A stretch of 64,000 bases of DNA from Platycnemis pennipes (GCA_933228895.1 OW121848.1:83471470-83535469), one strand, 5' to 3'; shown: positions 25,405 to 37,920, counted from the stretch's first letter. Made by a program: numbers and translations. The notes: generated by a model not told the origin, from the sequence alone.

Positions 25405-27275
25405 TAAAGCCACCGAGTGCGTCCACCGGGTGCGGATGGTGGGTCGACCTCTAGATATACAGGTTAGCTGCGAGATAAGTGAGTTTACTCGTCGAATAAG
25501 CAGTCGTGGAGAAAAAGCGACGGCATGCCGAGGGCGTATTGGTCTATCCCTGGGTAAGATAGGCCTCTAAATAATACAGAACCTGTGAAGATGCCGTGAC
25601 TTGGCGACGGAGGCCGCCAACAATTACGCTTCCCCTCACCCGGAGGAGAGGGAAGCAGCACTTTTTCACATGAGTGAAGGTGGAGACCACAGTGGTCGGT
25701 ACAGCGACACTCATTTCATTACAGGCGTGGTAACATTTACTTCAACGTGTGTAGTACTGCGATGCATAAGGCAAGGGGAAACCACCACATTACTATCCCG
25801 AGGAGTCGCAGCTACTCCACTCTTTCCTTTATCATCAAGACGTGATGGCACCCTCTCGAGTAAAATATTCCGGTGGTAAAATAGTCCTCCATTCGGATCT
25901 CCGGGCGGGGACTACCCGAGAGAGTATATCAGTAAAGAGTGATAGAGATTTTAGGGTAGGAACGTGGAAAGTTCGATCACTTCGGACCGGAAATTTTAGG
26001 ACTACAAACCTGACGAAACATGCATCGAAGATACTGACCAAGCTCATTTAAAGAAGAAAAGAACGAAAAGCAGAGAAGTTCCTGGATGAAGATGGATTCG
26101 GATTCAGGGGTAAGAGTACAAGTAAGGGTACAAGAGAAGCAATATTGGCCCTTAGGCTGCTAATAGAGAAAAGAATGGAGAACAAACCGACCTACATTGC
26201 GTTTGTGGATTTAGAAAAGACTTTTGACAACGTTTATTGGAATTTAATGCTTGGAATTCTGAAAGGAATTGGAGCGCCGTACAATAACCGCATAATAATC
26301 CACAGTTTGTATAAAAACAAAGTAGCTGTGATAAAATCAGGACCCAGCTCAGAAGAAGCAAGAATAAGGAAAGGAGTGAGAGAAGGCTGTGCACTGTCTC
26401 CCGTAACTTTTAATGCTTACATCGAGAGAGTCATCAGTGAAGTCAAGGAAAAGTGTTCTGGAATGAAAATCCACGGAGAAACAATCAGCATGCTACGATT
26501 CGCTGATGACATAGCTCTCATAGCGGAGACAGATAATGATCTGAAAAAGCTGCTAGCAACCGTGGTAAGGACAATGGCCAGACATCAGCTGAAGATCAAT
26601 AAGAAGAAGACTCTTGTGCAGCAAGAAAAAATATTCCAAAACCAACGTTATGCTAAGAAAACAGCAACTGGAAAAGGTGAAAGAGTGCTATTACCTGGGA
26701 AGCAGAGTAATCAGCTATGGACGAAGCAAGAAAGAAATAGTCAGTAGAATAGCCCAGGCCAAGAGGGCATTCTATCAAAAGAAGAATCTACTTACAACTG
26801 GTTATACAAGCTTAGAAGTAAGGAAGCAATTCATTAGAACGTATATCTGAAGCATGTTTCTTTACGGCAGTGAGGCGTGGACGATAACAGCAGCAGAGAA
26901 GAAAAGGGTGGAAGCAATCGAAATGTGGTGCTACAGAAGAATGCTGAAGATTAAATGGATCGACCGAGTAAGTAAAGAGGAAATCCTAAGAAGAGTAGGA
27001 GAAAGGAGAAGTCTGCTGAAAACTCTAAGAAGAAGAAGGGACAACTTAATCGGCCATATCTTAAGACACGATGGCCTGATGAAGACAACCGTCGAAGGAA
27101 AAGTGAACGGGAAGAATGGAAAAGGCAGGACTCACATGAGGTATATAGAACTGTCGTAAAGGAAGTGAAGGAGAGGAACTACGTGAATACGAAGAGGTTG
27201 GCCGATAGAAGAATCGAGTGGATGGCTGCATCAAACCAATCCTAGGATTGTTGACCGATGATGTTGATTATATAC
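25405..27275 (+). mobile_element. Internally deleted RTE/CFDP2-like non-LTR retrotransposon
   Basis: The copy keeps both ends but has lost its middle. The 5' leader lies at about 25405-25940, including a GGTAAAATAGTCCTCCATTC segment. The start of the endonuclease domain follows (RVGTWKVRSL near 25955-25990). At about 26040-26060 the sequence jumps straight into the reverse transcriptase, so most of the endonuclease is missing. It continues to a 3' end with RLADRRIEW…AASNQS and a stop at 27243-27245, then GATTGTTGACCGATGATG. The same 3' end recurs on the minus strand at 37921-38079, confirming the element boundary. It is not active. Confidence 0.85.
26061..27245 (+). pseudogene. Reverse transcriptase remnant of the LINE copy
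   Basis: The frame at about 26070-26610 encodes FGFRG…GTREAILALR, the first catalytic motif (VDLEKTFDNV), GVREGCALSP, and the core FADD at 26499-26510. Near 26611-26616 the frame shifts. The continuing frame encodes CYYLGSRVISYGRSKKEI and RIAQAKRAFYQKKNLL up to an in-frame TGA at 26848-26850, where related elements have Trp. It then reads MFLYGSEAWTIT through MWCYRRMLKIKW and RRVGERRSLLKTL. A further shift near 27150 precedes the last segment ending AASNQS. The endonuclease deletion, two frameshifts and one nonsense codon leave a dead copy. The original reaction was target-primed reverse transcription of the element's own RNA. Confidence 0.88.
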
Positions 27276-28599
27276 ATTACACGTTCAATGTTCAAGCGTT
27301 GCTGGGAGCACATTTCCAGGCGGTAAGAGAAGATATTCCCATCGATGGCCGAAATGCATGATAACAGTGAAGCATAATCATACAATCGCAGAGGTATTAC
27401 GCCTGTTCAAGCAAACCGAAGGAGCACAACCTGAATGTCCGATGATTCTCGCCACTATTAAAGCCGCTATCGGTTAATCTGCAATGTATTCACGCCTGTA
27501 ATGCTCGACCACGTGACTATTGCCTTAACTGGCCAAACTGAACATGCCTTGCTTTTTCACCTCCCTTCTTAATACCCCCCTTTCTCTCCCCTCTCCTTTA
27601 AATCCCTTCCCGCCTTTTCTCTCTCTCTTTCTATGCCTACACCTCTCGTTAATTCATTCTCCGATCACTTGTCGTTTTTAAATGAAGCTCACCGGTGAGA
27701 GAGTTATGGCGCTCCCGCATCGGGACTTCTGTGCACGTGTCTCGATGGCCTTAAACAGCAGGACTGGAATGCCCAAGGCCCAGGATTGAGTAGCCATTAA
27801 AATTTCCTTTCCTTAGTCTTGCACCGTAATTTCAATCTTACACCCTCAACATTCCTACCCCCGATACCTTAGATGACTGTGAAATAAGATCAACTTAAAA
27901 GACCTTAAAAATATACTTCAACTTAAAAGAACTCAGGGAGAGAGACGTTTGACATGTCTCCGAAGGTATCCTGACTCCAGTCCAAGGTTAATATTTACAA
28001 AAAACGGAAAACCATAAATTTAATTTTCTGGATTTAGAATCTCATTTCCTGACTTCCTATCTACACGGCATCGTCACCACCGAGGGTATGAAAATATTTT
28101 TAATCTTCCGAAGGAGGTGACAAACATTATCTCCTACATCTATTGATTATCCTACGGGTTGCCACAAGGCGTGTGACGTGTAAAATGATACCATCGGATG
28201 AGAGTAACCGGGACGTAGGAAATCAAATCCTCGATTGAAAAAATGAAAGTCACTAACATAGTCTTCATCGTTATTTATTTAGTTCCACTAAGATAACCCT
28301 CAGATCGTGGCTAAAGAATATGCTTGTATGAATAAAACTAAGTGATCATGTTTTCTCAGTCATCAAGTTCCCTAAAATGGAAGCAATTCATTTGTGCGGT
28401 ATTGTATTCTACAAGGAAACAGTTGATCTTTCGCAGAAAAATAAACTATATGAAGTTAAGGAGCATGTTAAACTTTTCAAGATCAATGAAATTCAGATAT
28501 ATATATATATAGTTAATCATCCAGAGAGGAAGGATAAAAATATTTTGCGAACCTCAACTTACCATGGTAGACTGGACCATAATCATAAAATTAGAGACA
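27276..28599. other. Intronic DNA, nothing recognised
   Basis: It has a CT-rich stretch at about 27560-27630 and a short (TA)n run at 28497-28511. No coding or repeat assignment can be made. Confidence 0.45.
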
Positions 28600-28932
28600 T
28601 TAATTGCCGAACTGATAGATTCAAAATGTTTTTTTCGTCGTACAATTAAGGATATGAATAGCTGTAAATATATCCAATAGCATAAATACGAGTGTATCAG
28701 TGGATATAATAGGTAGTTGACTGTTGGTATAAGGACTTTAAGCTAACCACTAACAGCACCGTATTGCATGCTTGATTTGCTATTTTTATCTTTTTTAAAT
28801 TGTGAAGATTAGACTGGTGTATCATTACTAATCCTTTTTTATTCATGATATGTAATGCATGTTTGGTGTGAATGCATCCCCTGCCACACACCTTTATGGT
28901 GGCTTGCAGGGTATTATGTAGATGTAGATGTT
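28600..28932 (+). repeat. Dispersed repeat copy A, LINE-type 3' end with stem-loop and (GATGTA)n tail
   Basis: The reverse complement of this 330-bp segment matches 33701-34015 and 59766-60105 along most of its length. On this strand it ends with a stem-loop (CCCTGC…CACC TTTAT GGTG…GCAGGG, 28879-28910) followed by GTATTATGTAGATGTAGATG (28911-28930). A microsatellite-like tail after a 3' stem-loop is typical of non-LTR retrotransposon 3' ends, so I read this as a 5'-truncated insertion on the + strand. No reverse transcriptase coding is left. Confidence 0.7.
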
Positions 28933-31900
28933 CGAGTTAAAATTGGGGCGAAGTATTACAGCATTATTCTCCAAGATCGGCCCGAATGTTACGTTTTACT
29001 GACAACCCAGGCAAAGAAGAACGGAATATGTTTCTCCTCCCGGTCGCAATTCATCAAACGCATTGTTAATTTCTCGAATCCCAGAATCCCGACCGTGGAA
29101 ATCCTTCTCGTCGAGAAACACCCGATTACACGAAGCGCGAGAGACGTGATTATGATTCAATCACATCTCAACTCAAACGCCTCCTACGTGTGACGGAGGG
29201 AGCCAAGATTTGAGTCCACGTGGTGCGACAGTCAAGGAATCTGGAGAGTTGTGGAAGTCGCTGGGTGGAAAGTGAAGATAGGTACTCGATGATTTCGCAT
29301 TGGAGACGCGTAATCAACTCACCATGCGGAATCAAAATGCAGATTGTCTCGGTTGATGTGAACAGAAAGGCGGGAGATTGCGTTGCTTAGAATTCCAACG
29401 ATTCCCCAGCGGTTCAATACCTTTCTCTTAATTCCCTGCGACACCATATGCGTGAGCTGAATGGCCGCGCAAGTACTTACTATTAAGCAAGCTATTGGCC
29501 GTGGCTGAGCCATCCCGAATCTGATGCTAACACCTGAGGATCCGGCGATGAATATTAATGGTAAGTTAGGGCGTTTCCAAATATTTCAGTCAAAAACCCG
29601 ACGGTCGATTTGCGTTCACGACTGATCTTTTGTACACTGATTCCTTAAATCGTATGAGCTTTTTCCGCTGACTCTCTCTCTCTTCACTACGCTGATGTTT
29701 TCGCATGAAAGCACTTAGGCGCTTTCCACATGGACCTCCTTTTTAATCTTCAAATTCCCCTCACAGTCCTACCGTGCTCTGACGCCGAAACACGTTCCTC
29801 CGACCCGTCTCCTGTTACAGAAGACCCGCTCCTCCATCTCTGCTCCTACTTGACCATGTCACATGATAGACCGACGATGAGTGACAAACCTCGTTCCGAC
29901 TGCCAGGGAAATACCGTACTCCGGTACGATTTCTTCAGCTCACGCAAGGCTAGCGCCATGAAAGCACGTTCCCTCCCCCCTCTCGATTCTAAAAACGTTA
30001 TCCGTTTTCCTGGAACTTTGCATTCATTAAATTCCCGTTTGCACGATCCGAGGTTTGATACCTAGTCCGGAGACTTGTCGCGTGATTGTTTTCTACGTAC
30101 TCAGTTTTCGCTCATACAAAGCAGCGTGTTTTCATTATATTCGCGAGCCGCAGGCATATTATATGAGCCAAAGGAAACTAAATTTTAGGAATTTAGTTGA
30201 TCTACTCAAAGAAGTTTAAACTAAAGTATATGCAACGCCGATCTGTTTCACTTCGGATATGAAGGGACAAAAATGAGTGTTCTCCGTTGGGGTGGAGAGA
30301 CTTCTGATATCTAATGGTCACTACTCAAAAATTCAACTGATCAAGGCCGCACCTCTGATTGAGAAAATCTAGTCGTCGATCCAGCGAGATACTTGTCATT
30401 TTAGAGGCACTATCCACCCGCCATTTCTGATTTCTTTCTTCTACAATCCTAACAGTCCCTCTTAACACGATACCGTTATATGGCAGGAGTACCTACCTAG
30501 ATGTACGCTTTTTCTTCAAGGTCACTACTCGGAATTCCCGATCATGCCGGCTATTTGTTTACTCTCAAGGCAGGAATCAAATTTCTCCTTCCGTCCCTTA
30601 TACAACCCGCTCGTTCGACTCCCGCCATCATCCGAGGCTCTCGTCTCACCAGTGAGCAGGTATATCCGGCATGCCTCACGAGCGACGACAAACGGCTGTC
30701 ACCCCTTCCGTGTCACGCGTCACGTGAAGAACGCCTCACATTAATAGCCTCCATAGTCACCCATCCACAAACTGCATTCCAGATCCTGCCTCCCTTTCCA
30801 TCCACCTTCATCCCTGCGGTCAAAAAACCCTTCGGGACACGAAACAAGCCGCCCATCCTTTTCACTTCCCCTCTCCTCCCTTCCCCTATCCCGTGGGCTC
30901 CTCTTCCCACATCCCAATCCCTTACGTGTGGCTCCAATTCGCACCTCCCCTTTTATTTCCCAACCTCTCTCTCAGAGAAAGGCCCTCCCTCACTTTCCCC
31001 GAACTGGCTCTCTTTGGTTAACTCCTCCTGAACCAAGAGCCGCCAACTCGCTGCAAACCGCACTATTTTTGCCCCAGGGCACCTTCGACCTTACGCAATC
31101 AATGGCTCTCTTATGGGACGAATGTGATTGGAGTGAAAGTCGTAAAAAACACATGGCAAAATGATGAGGCTTCTACTCAAATCGTCGGCCAATGAGAGAC
31201 TCACGATCGATGTTCATATAAGTGATTCAATACGGGTAATAATGATTGATAGGACTCCACCAGCATGAGTGAGTCTAAACGTTCCGAAACCGGCTGACCT
31301 CAATATTATATTTTCCATAAAGTTAAGTGGCCAATGTTTCCCGAAATAAAAACTTCGGCTAAGACGGAACTTTTTCGAAGAGGCTAGTAAACATAAGCCG
31401 GAATTGGAGTGCGGATTAAAAAGAGTGGTCACAATTGGCATTGATTTGCGGTTCATGTTCTACGAACAATTTTGTTTCTATGATTTTTATTGCTATATAA
31501 CAAGATGCTAACGAATGCAAATAGCTTTTTAAAGTAAATATATACGGGATCATAGTGCCCCTTCGGCAGTGCGATAGGAAAACTCTCTCGCACCGCCTTA
31601 CTCTTGAAAATAGAACTTATCCGGTAATAGTAACCGCGTTGTCTTGTCGGGAGCCTTTACCGTCGTAAACTATTATATTAGATATCCATGTTTTTCCTTC
31701 ATATTAATGTTTTCAAGCTATTTATGAGTAAATCCATTATTTCTTAAAACGTTTAAAAGCGTCGTAAATTTCTGAAAATTTTACATAACAATAATCATTT
31801 AATGATAGTATTTTAATCAAATATTGTTTGCTCCACCAAATTTTTCTCATCATGACGCGCTACCAGGTAAAAAGAGGAGAAGAGTTATTGCAATGCTTAT

Positions 31901-33094
31901 ATAATTTACGTTTACTCTTGAATTTCGGACTAACGTTTAGGTAAGCCATGCCCGAATCAAGATTTTTTGCGGGAGGGTTGTTTTGGGGGGGGGGGGGGTC
32001 CACAAATCTCCGTTTTAATTCTCCTAACGACGTATTATTTGTCACCACCACATAAGTATGTGATTATTAGATTTTGTGAATGCTGTATGTATATGGGACA
32101 GCAAAGAAAATATCCTCTTTCCCTATTCAGGAACCATAGTTACAGTGTGGCTCACTACTCGTTGAGCTTTATATTCACCAATCAGACCGACTTTCTTGCT
32201 AAACATTCTTATTTTATTCCACGGGATTACTTTTCCTACATTTCATTTGTTTCGGATGGAGATTTCATAAAAACAAACATCGATTCCGTAGCTATTTTAT
32301 CCCCGTGGCATCCGCCTTCACGTTTGCTTTATCGCTATCTTTCTCATCCGTGCTCGGTAGTAAAAAGAGATGCCACTACGATAATTTAGTCATTAGGGTC
32401 ACTGCGTCGGCGTAGAGGCAAGGCGAATAGATTGGAGCGGGGTTATCGCGAGAGATGGAAGTGATCAATGGGTGCTCGAGGAGTCATCATTCTTCTTCGC
32501 TCGAAAGAACCCGTATTCACGCGAGCGAGAGTCACAAGGCGAGTTGGATATGGCAGAGAGGAGCGCTCAACTCTACGCCGAGCGAAATTTTCGACGTCGA
32601 GGCTTCATTTTCGGGAACCCAGCCACGTGGCTGCGTTTCACGTTCCTCTCAAACTCCTCCTCACTTCAAGCTCGTGTTCGTTATTAATTGTTCGCTCACC
32701 CGGCCTGTGTCCACCAAGCGTACCGATTCGACGAAAAGAATACCCCGACGTAAATAATCGTTTTTCGCTTCTTTTTTTTATATCCTCCTTAATTTTTTTT
32801 ACCGCCGCCACATCCGGACGCTGGTTAAAGTGGGCTCTCGATAACGAAAAAATCTGAAAACGGATTCCCGTCCTGCCGACCGAATCCTAATTATGACGCT
32901 CTCATTAAGCTTCGTGCTATTACTTTCGCAACGCATATTTAAGCAGCCCCGTTGTATTTTTTTTTGCGTTGACGTTCATTACTGCTAATCATGAGTTTCT
33001 CAAAACTGTGCACCGTCCAATCAAAACACAATGTCCCTCCCATATGAGTCTGTCGACGACTTAATAACATTTGCGTATGATATGCTGTAATTGG
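28933..33094. other. Intronic DNA with several GC-rich sections
   Basis: No gene is recognised. GC/CT-rich sections lie at about 29730-30060, 30540-31080 and 32400-32760. A run of 14 G is at 31985-31998. The 176-aa + strand frame at 30501-31031 is Pro/Ser/Leu-rich without a domain. Confidence 0.45.
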
Positions 33095-33277
33095 GGGGAG
33101 GGCAGTGTGGTGGCTATAGTACTGGCCTCCCATTCTGAAGGTTCGAATCCCGGCCATCGCAGGTTTATCATTGGTATACTGGTCCCTATTTGACTGCCTC
33201 GTGGAGAGGATTGTCGAGTCAAGTACTCCGTCCGTCGGATGGGAAATTTTGGCGTGGACCCCTTGGAGTCTTTTGTT
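33095..33277 (+). repeat. tRNA-derived SINE
   Basis: The box A-like segment is TGTGGTGGCTATAGTACTGG (33105-33124) and box B is a perfect-looking GGTTCGAATCC (33140-33150). The following AGGTTTATCATTGG recurs as AGGTTTATCACTGC after the head at 56575, so the two are one family. The copy runs into a LINE-type 3' end of opposite orientation at 33278. Confidence 0.65.
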
Positions 33278-33326
33278 ACATCTACGTAATACCCTACGAG
33301 CCACCACGAGGGTGTGTGGCAGAGGG
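33278..33326 (-). repeat. LINE-type 3' end: stem-loop and (GATGTA)n tail (minus strand)
   Basis: The minus strand reads CCCTCTGCCACACACC CTCGT GGTGGCTCGTAGGG and then tattacgtagatgtaac. This is the same stem-loop and tail as copies A to C, with a changed loop that still closes CACC on GGTG. The preceding sequence is too diverged to match the longer copies. Confidence 0.65.
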
Positions 33327-33700
33327 AATAATTACCAAGAATGCACTATTTACACGCAACAAAGAGCTACAATGCTAGTACTTCATGAAGACATGTCAGA
33401 TGAGTGACAATAGATATACTAGTCAAGTGAAACTAGATGGTTAGTATCTACATAGTTACGTAGTTATTACTGGTTAGAAAGGCATTTCTTTAAATATATT
33501 TATATGTATTTTCCAGCATGCATATCATAAAACATGCTTCATGCACTACAGACTACTCCAGCAATATTTCGCCTGCCTATCCCTTTACTATGCTGCCTAA
33601 TATGTTCTCTTAAGGTGAGTGGGAAAAATGCCATTTTAAATCTATGGGTACGACAATCTACTTTAATCTTGTTCATCTCATCAAATCTAGCATAAATGAC

Positions 33701-34015
33701 ACACATCTACATAGCACCCTGTAGCAACCATAAAGGTGTGTGGCAGGGGGTGAATTCACATCAAACATGCATCAGATATCACGCATAAAAAGGATTAGTA
33801 ATAATATACTAGTCTATCTACACAATTTAAAAAAGATAAAAATGGAAAGAAATCATTCTCAAACATGCTGTTAGGTGGGTTAGCTTAAAGTCCTTATAGG
33901 TACCAACATGCAACTACCCATGCTATCTATTGATACACTCGTCTTTATGCTATTGGATATATTTACAGCTATTCATATCCATAATTGTGCGAGGAAAAAA
34001 GGACAAATGATTGAG
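33701..34015 (-). repeat. Dispersed repeat copy B (minus strand)
   Basis: This is homologous to the reverse complement of copy A. It begins (+ strand) ACACATCTACATAGCACCCT and continues through AAAGGTGTGTGGCAGGGGGT, then GGTTAGCTTAAAGTCCTTAT and a GGATATATTTACAGCTATTC segment. The 3' stem-loop has two changes in its outer stem. Copies A, B and C differ by many substitutions, so the insertions are not recent. Confidence 0.7.
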
Positions 34016-37000
34016 GACAAATGATGAAGAAATGCTTAAAGAGAATTAGGAACAATCTATTTATCAAAGCAGTCTAATGTGAATGCAGGACTCCTCTCCA
34101 TCCCATCTCCGATTCCTGAGCAATCCTACCTCTATCCAATTACCCACCTATCCTGACTGCCGCAAATTACCTCAGTTGTCGTTCGCCTCCCCTGAAAAAC
34201 TACGGCTAAAATGTCGCAACAGGAGATTTTACCCTTACTAGCTTGTATTAGAGGAAAAGAAGTTGGTAAAAGCAGGAAGAGTCCCTCTACTAGTATGAAT
34301 TGGATAAATTATTTATAAATGATTGCAGAAATAGGCGTGCATCACATCGGCCCCACCACAATCTTACGATTCCGTCGACATTTACTCAATAAGACAGGGC
34401 AACGCGTTATTCACTCAAATCAATGTAACCGAACATGTAGCCTGCATCGCCTGTATGAATTCTTCCCCTAATTCGTTTACGCGCAACCACTGCTGATTCT
34501 AACTGATAATTAACTTAAGTTCAAAGTTACAACTCAAATTTTATTTTCAATGTTGACTATAATTACATTTATTATGACATCTTATATGGCCTTTAACTCT
34601 CAGATTTCGTGTGGCGCATCATGTCACATTCAATAATATCTAAATTAAGAAATATTTTTTAAAGAGTTACAAGAGCTATTTGCCACCGGCTGACAATACC
34701 AATCAGCATGGAAGTCACCAATCACAGGGAAGGAATTTCGAGGGAAACCAATGGCTCACGCACACCACCGCCGTTGACCATAAATTTGCATCAACATACG
34801 TTCGAACACCTCACGCTTCCACAAGCGACAACCCCGTCAACGCATTCCTGTCGATCCGGATGTTGTGGAAAATATTCCCCTCCCCCCACCCTTAATTCTT
34901 TTCCGGTACACACGAAGCGCTTTGACGCCTGGTAACGCCTCTCCCCCCTCACTCACCCCTTTGCCCCAGCATACGCATACGCATCCCTCTCTCTCTCTCG
35001 AATTCTTATCACATAAAAAGCCGCACCGTGACATTCATTTGTTCGCGTCGTGTGCCCCGAACAACGGCCGGAGCCACTCCAAAAGCCCATTATAAATACG
35101 CGTCGCGGTCCCCCCCCGGCCCTCGTTCCCTGTCTTCCTTCCCCTCCGACTACATTCAGCCCACTGCAGTCTTTTATTTTGTTTTCGTCTCGGAATTCCT
35201 TCCGCCGGCAGCAGGAGAGTCAAAAAGAGCGAGTGCGCGCTCAATCCACTCTCGTGCCTTCCTCCCGTCCCCCTTCGAACATTCCTCCATTGACTTGCTT
35301 CCTCCAACTCCTCCTCTCCCTCATCATCTCCCCCATCCATTTTTTCTAAACATGCATCATCCACTCCCGACGAGGACATTCCTCCTTGCCATCCTCCTTC
35401 CTCAGCGACTTCATCCTCGAAACCTGTGCGCGTCGTTTCGTCTCCTATTCATAAAAAGCAAGATGATGTTTTGCATCCGCCTGCTGTAAGAACAGATATG
35501 AGGTTCAAGGCCACTGGTAGACGAATGCCTCATTCAAGTAAAGGGGGAATTTTCTGTCCCGAGCTCGGACGAATTCAGAAAATTAATCGCTTGTGTCCAA
35601 CCTCGATCGCTTTCGTGATTGAAGTCACGATTGAGTTCTCGCAAACTTTCGCTCCAGTTTTGCATGGAATGGAATGCGTGTAAAAAATTAGATCGGAGGA
35701 GTTGCAAGAAAAATGTGTCGAGTGCATGCTGTGTTGATGTATTAGGGTCGCAACGGGTATAACGGGAGGACGGTATTACTAGTGGGAACATTTTACTTTT
35801 CTGCTTTTTAGTACCTCTAATTGTGGAAAGAGAAAAAGAGACTAGGACAGATTATCCTTTGGCTACAGTGAACTTACTTTTTGGACCAATACTGATCGCG
35901 AGCAAAAATAGCAGCATTGGTGCTGATTATGGTAGCTGGGACGGCCTAGTAGTCCTAGGGTCGCAGATCCTAATTCTGTCCGTAGCTTGGATGTTGCTTT
36001 TGTCCCAGGATAAAGTTCTGGTTGAATTGTGAGATATAACCGGAGCAGTTTGAGTTCCTTAAAACAGAATCCTTCTGAATAATCGTAACATCATTCGCGT
36101 ACTCCATGCTCAAAATCAGCGAGAGGAGATGTACGTGAACTGTTCAGTTGCCCACATAATTAACTTACCGAATGATTGATAATATGGCTGTGAACGTAAC
36201 GTTAAGGTGAAATTGTAGCAGATAAGATGAATTTGGCCTAGGTTTTTCAGGATTAGAAAAATCCTCTAATGAGTTCCCTGGGAGAGGAGTCACATACACT
36301 CGGGTGTCTTGCGGGGAAATCTTTGCCGATACAGAATAATTGTGGTAAAAATAGATTGTTACTTAAATGCTATCTTACTGAATTTCAAAATATAAGAGAT
36401 CAATATGTATACATATGTATTAGAGCTTACTAGACAACTTACAATTTTAAGTAGAAACATAAACCACATCCATTTCTCTTGGATTGAGGATAGATATGTT
36501 TGAAGTGAAACTCACCATGTATTTGTGATTTTTTCCACCATAACCTAGCAAACTGACCTCCGCATTGTGGTCTTTTTATAGCGGGAGCACTCCATGCAGA
36601 AATGAAGAGGGTGGGACTAATTCATTCTCAATCTCCGTATGCAGGAGTTGTGCCACCATGTTTTCCTTTCTTTCTCCTGCATTTCCTTCTCCATTGGTTT
36701 GCTCTTCACACCCCGCACACATCCACCCACGTCCCCTCGTGCGTCGTGAGATGGGGCAACTTTATTCGTTTTTCATTGATAAAGCCGTCCGGAAGTAGCG
36801 ACTCTGAATTATTCGAGAAAAAGCGTCCGCCACAAAGCGAGCTCGACACGAACTCGAATTAACAAGCGCTTCTTCGTCCGCACGGGCGTGGAAAGTGCGA
36901 GACTCTCTTTTTTACTTGAACTGACTCGTCACCAAATGGTATTTTTAGGCTCCGTGGGGAGGGTAGGGAAGTATGTGTCGGGGTATAAAATGGAAACCCC

Positions 37001-37160
37001 TCTCGCTCACGAACGGAAAGAGGAAAGAGGACGGCGAGGAAAGAGGGAGCCAGGAATGGTAATAGAAGTATACGTCGTACATACAATTAGGTTTAAAGTT
37101 CTCTAACATTAAGGTTATATCGCATCCTCTAACATGACGCGTTTCTGCGGCAAACACAAC
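34016..37160. other. Intronic DNA with a GC-rich section and TATA-like motif
   Basis: AT-rich DNA surrounds a GC/CT-rich section at about 34690-35450. Within it is TATAAATA at 35091-35098 followed by CpG-rich sequence, which could be a chance match or a promoter-like site. The frames there (35028-35489, 35050-35349) are Pro/Ser-rich and unassigned. Confidence 0.4.
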
Positions 37161-37167
37161 GTCTTGA

Positions 37168-37232
37168 CGCGGAATTTGAATCAGAGACCTTTAGATTTTC
37201 AGTCCAGTGCGTTACCAACCTGGCCACCGCAT
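37168..37232 (-). repeat. tRNA-Phe-like SINE head or tRNA pseudogene (minus strand)
   Basis: The minus strand reads GCGGTGGCCAGGTTGGTAAC, then GCACTGGACTGAAAATCTAA, then AGGTCTCTGATTCAAATTCC. The middle part follows the anticodon arm and variable loop of eukaryotic tRNA-Phe (CTGAAGATCTAAAGGTC), with GAA in the anticodon position. Box B is mutated and the acceptor ends do not pair well, so this is not a functional tRNA. Confidence 0.5.
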
Positions 37233-37288
37233 AAATAATAATAATAAAACAACCGGCGAAAATGGGGAAAGCGGAGCTGAAAGAGAGC

Positions 37289-37805
37289 ACTCTAGGCAGG
37301 CACGTAGCCAGGGTCTTTAGCCCCCCCAGAAATTTATCCCAATGAATTTATCGTTTTTATTTTAACTGGATATGATAATCCAGATTACTCTGCGTATAAT
37401 TCAAGTGTAAAGTGTCTTGAAACGTGATCACTAGTTTGATGCATGTGTGTGGTTAATAATTGTTCTTTTTGATCTGATATGCATATATGCATTAAACTTC
37501 TGTTCTGGGGCCGGTCAATTACCTTCTTCATAACTAGCTAAGCAGTGAAATTTACCTGTGAGAAGAGATAGGAATGGGCACTGTGAAAGTAAATATCAAG
37601 CACTGGCGTCTTTTCTCTCTCTTTCTCTTCTTCTCTCTCTTTCTCTTCTTCTCTCTCTTTCTCTCACAAATCTCTTCCCTGAATTTTTCAGGGAAGAGAT
37701 TTGTAACATGTCGGCACTGAACGGGCAAGGCTGATTTGTTTCAAGTTACGCTATCCCTCTTAGCCCTCCCCGAAGCAAATTTATGGCTACGTGCCTGACG
37801 CTAGG
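37289..37805. mobile_element. 501-bp TIR element with near-perfect 8-bp TSD
   Basis: The body is 37297-37797, bounded by perfect 14-bp terminal inverted repeats (CAGGCACGTAGCCA at 37297-37310 and its complement at 37784-37797). The flanks are actctagg (37289-37296) and acgctagg (37798-37805), an 8-bp duplication with one mismatch. CAG-type ends and an 8-bp duplication suggest a hAT-like non-autonomous element. It contains an 18-bp CT tandem array (37613-37664) running into a perfect 18-bp hairpin (37666-37704). There is no transposase frame. Confidence 0.8.
37613..37704. repeat. 18-bp CT tandem array followed by a perfect 18-bp hairpin
   Basis: The unit ttctctctctttctcttc is repeated about 2.9 times (37613-37664). 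Directly after it, ACAAATCTCTTCCCTGAA (37666-37683) pairs perfectly with 37687-37704 across the loop ttt. Both lie inside the 501-bp TIR element. Confidence 0.9.
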
Positions 37806-37920
37806 TTAATCCTAAAAATGAAGACAAGGCTAAATGCTTGAGGATTTCACAATGAAATATTAGCATTGACATAACACTAACTAAATACACATCTGAATGC
37901 CAACGTTTTCAACATTTATT

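Noticed and set aside
30501..31031. 176-aa open frame on the plus strand
   Set aside because: It is Pro/Ser/Leu-rich with no domain, no splice context linking it to Gas1 and no repeat signature.
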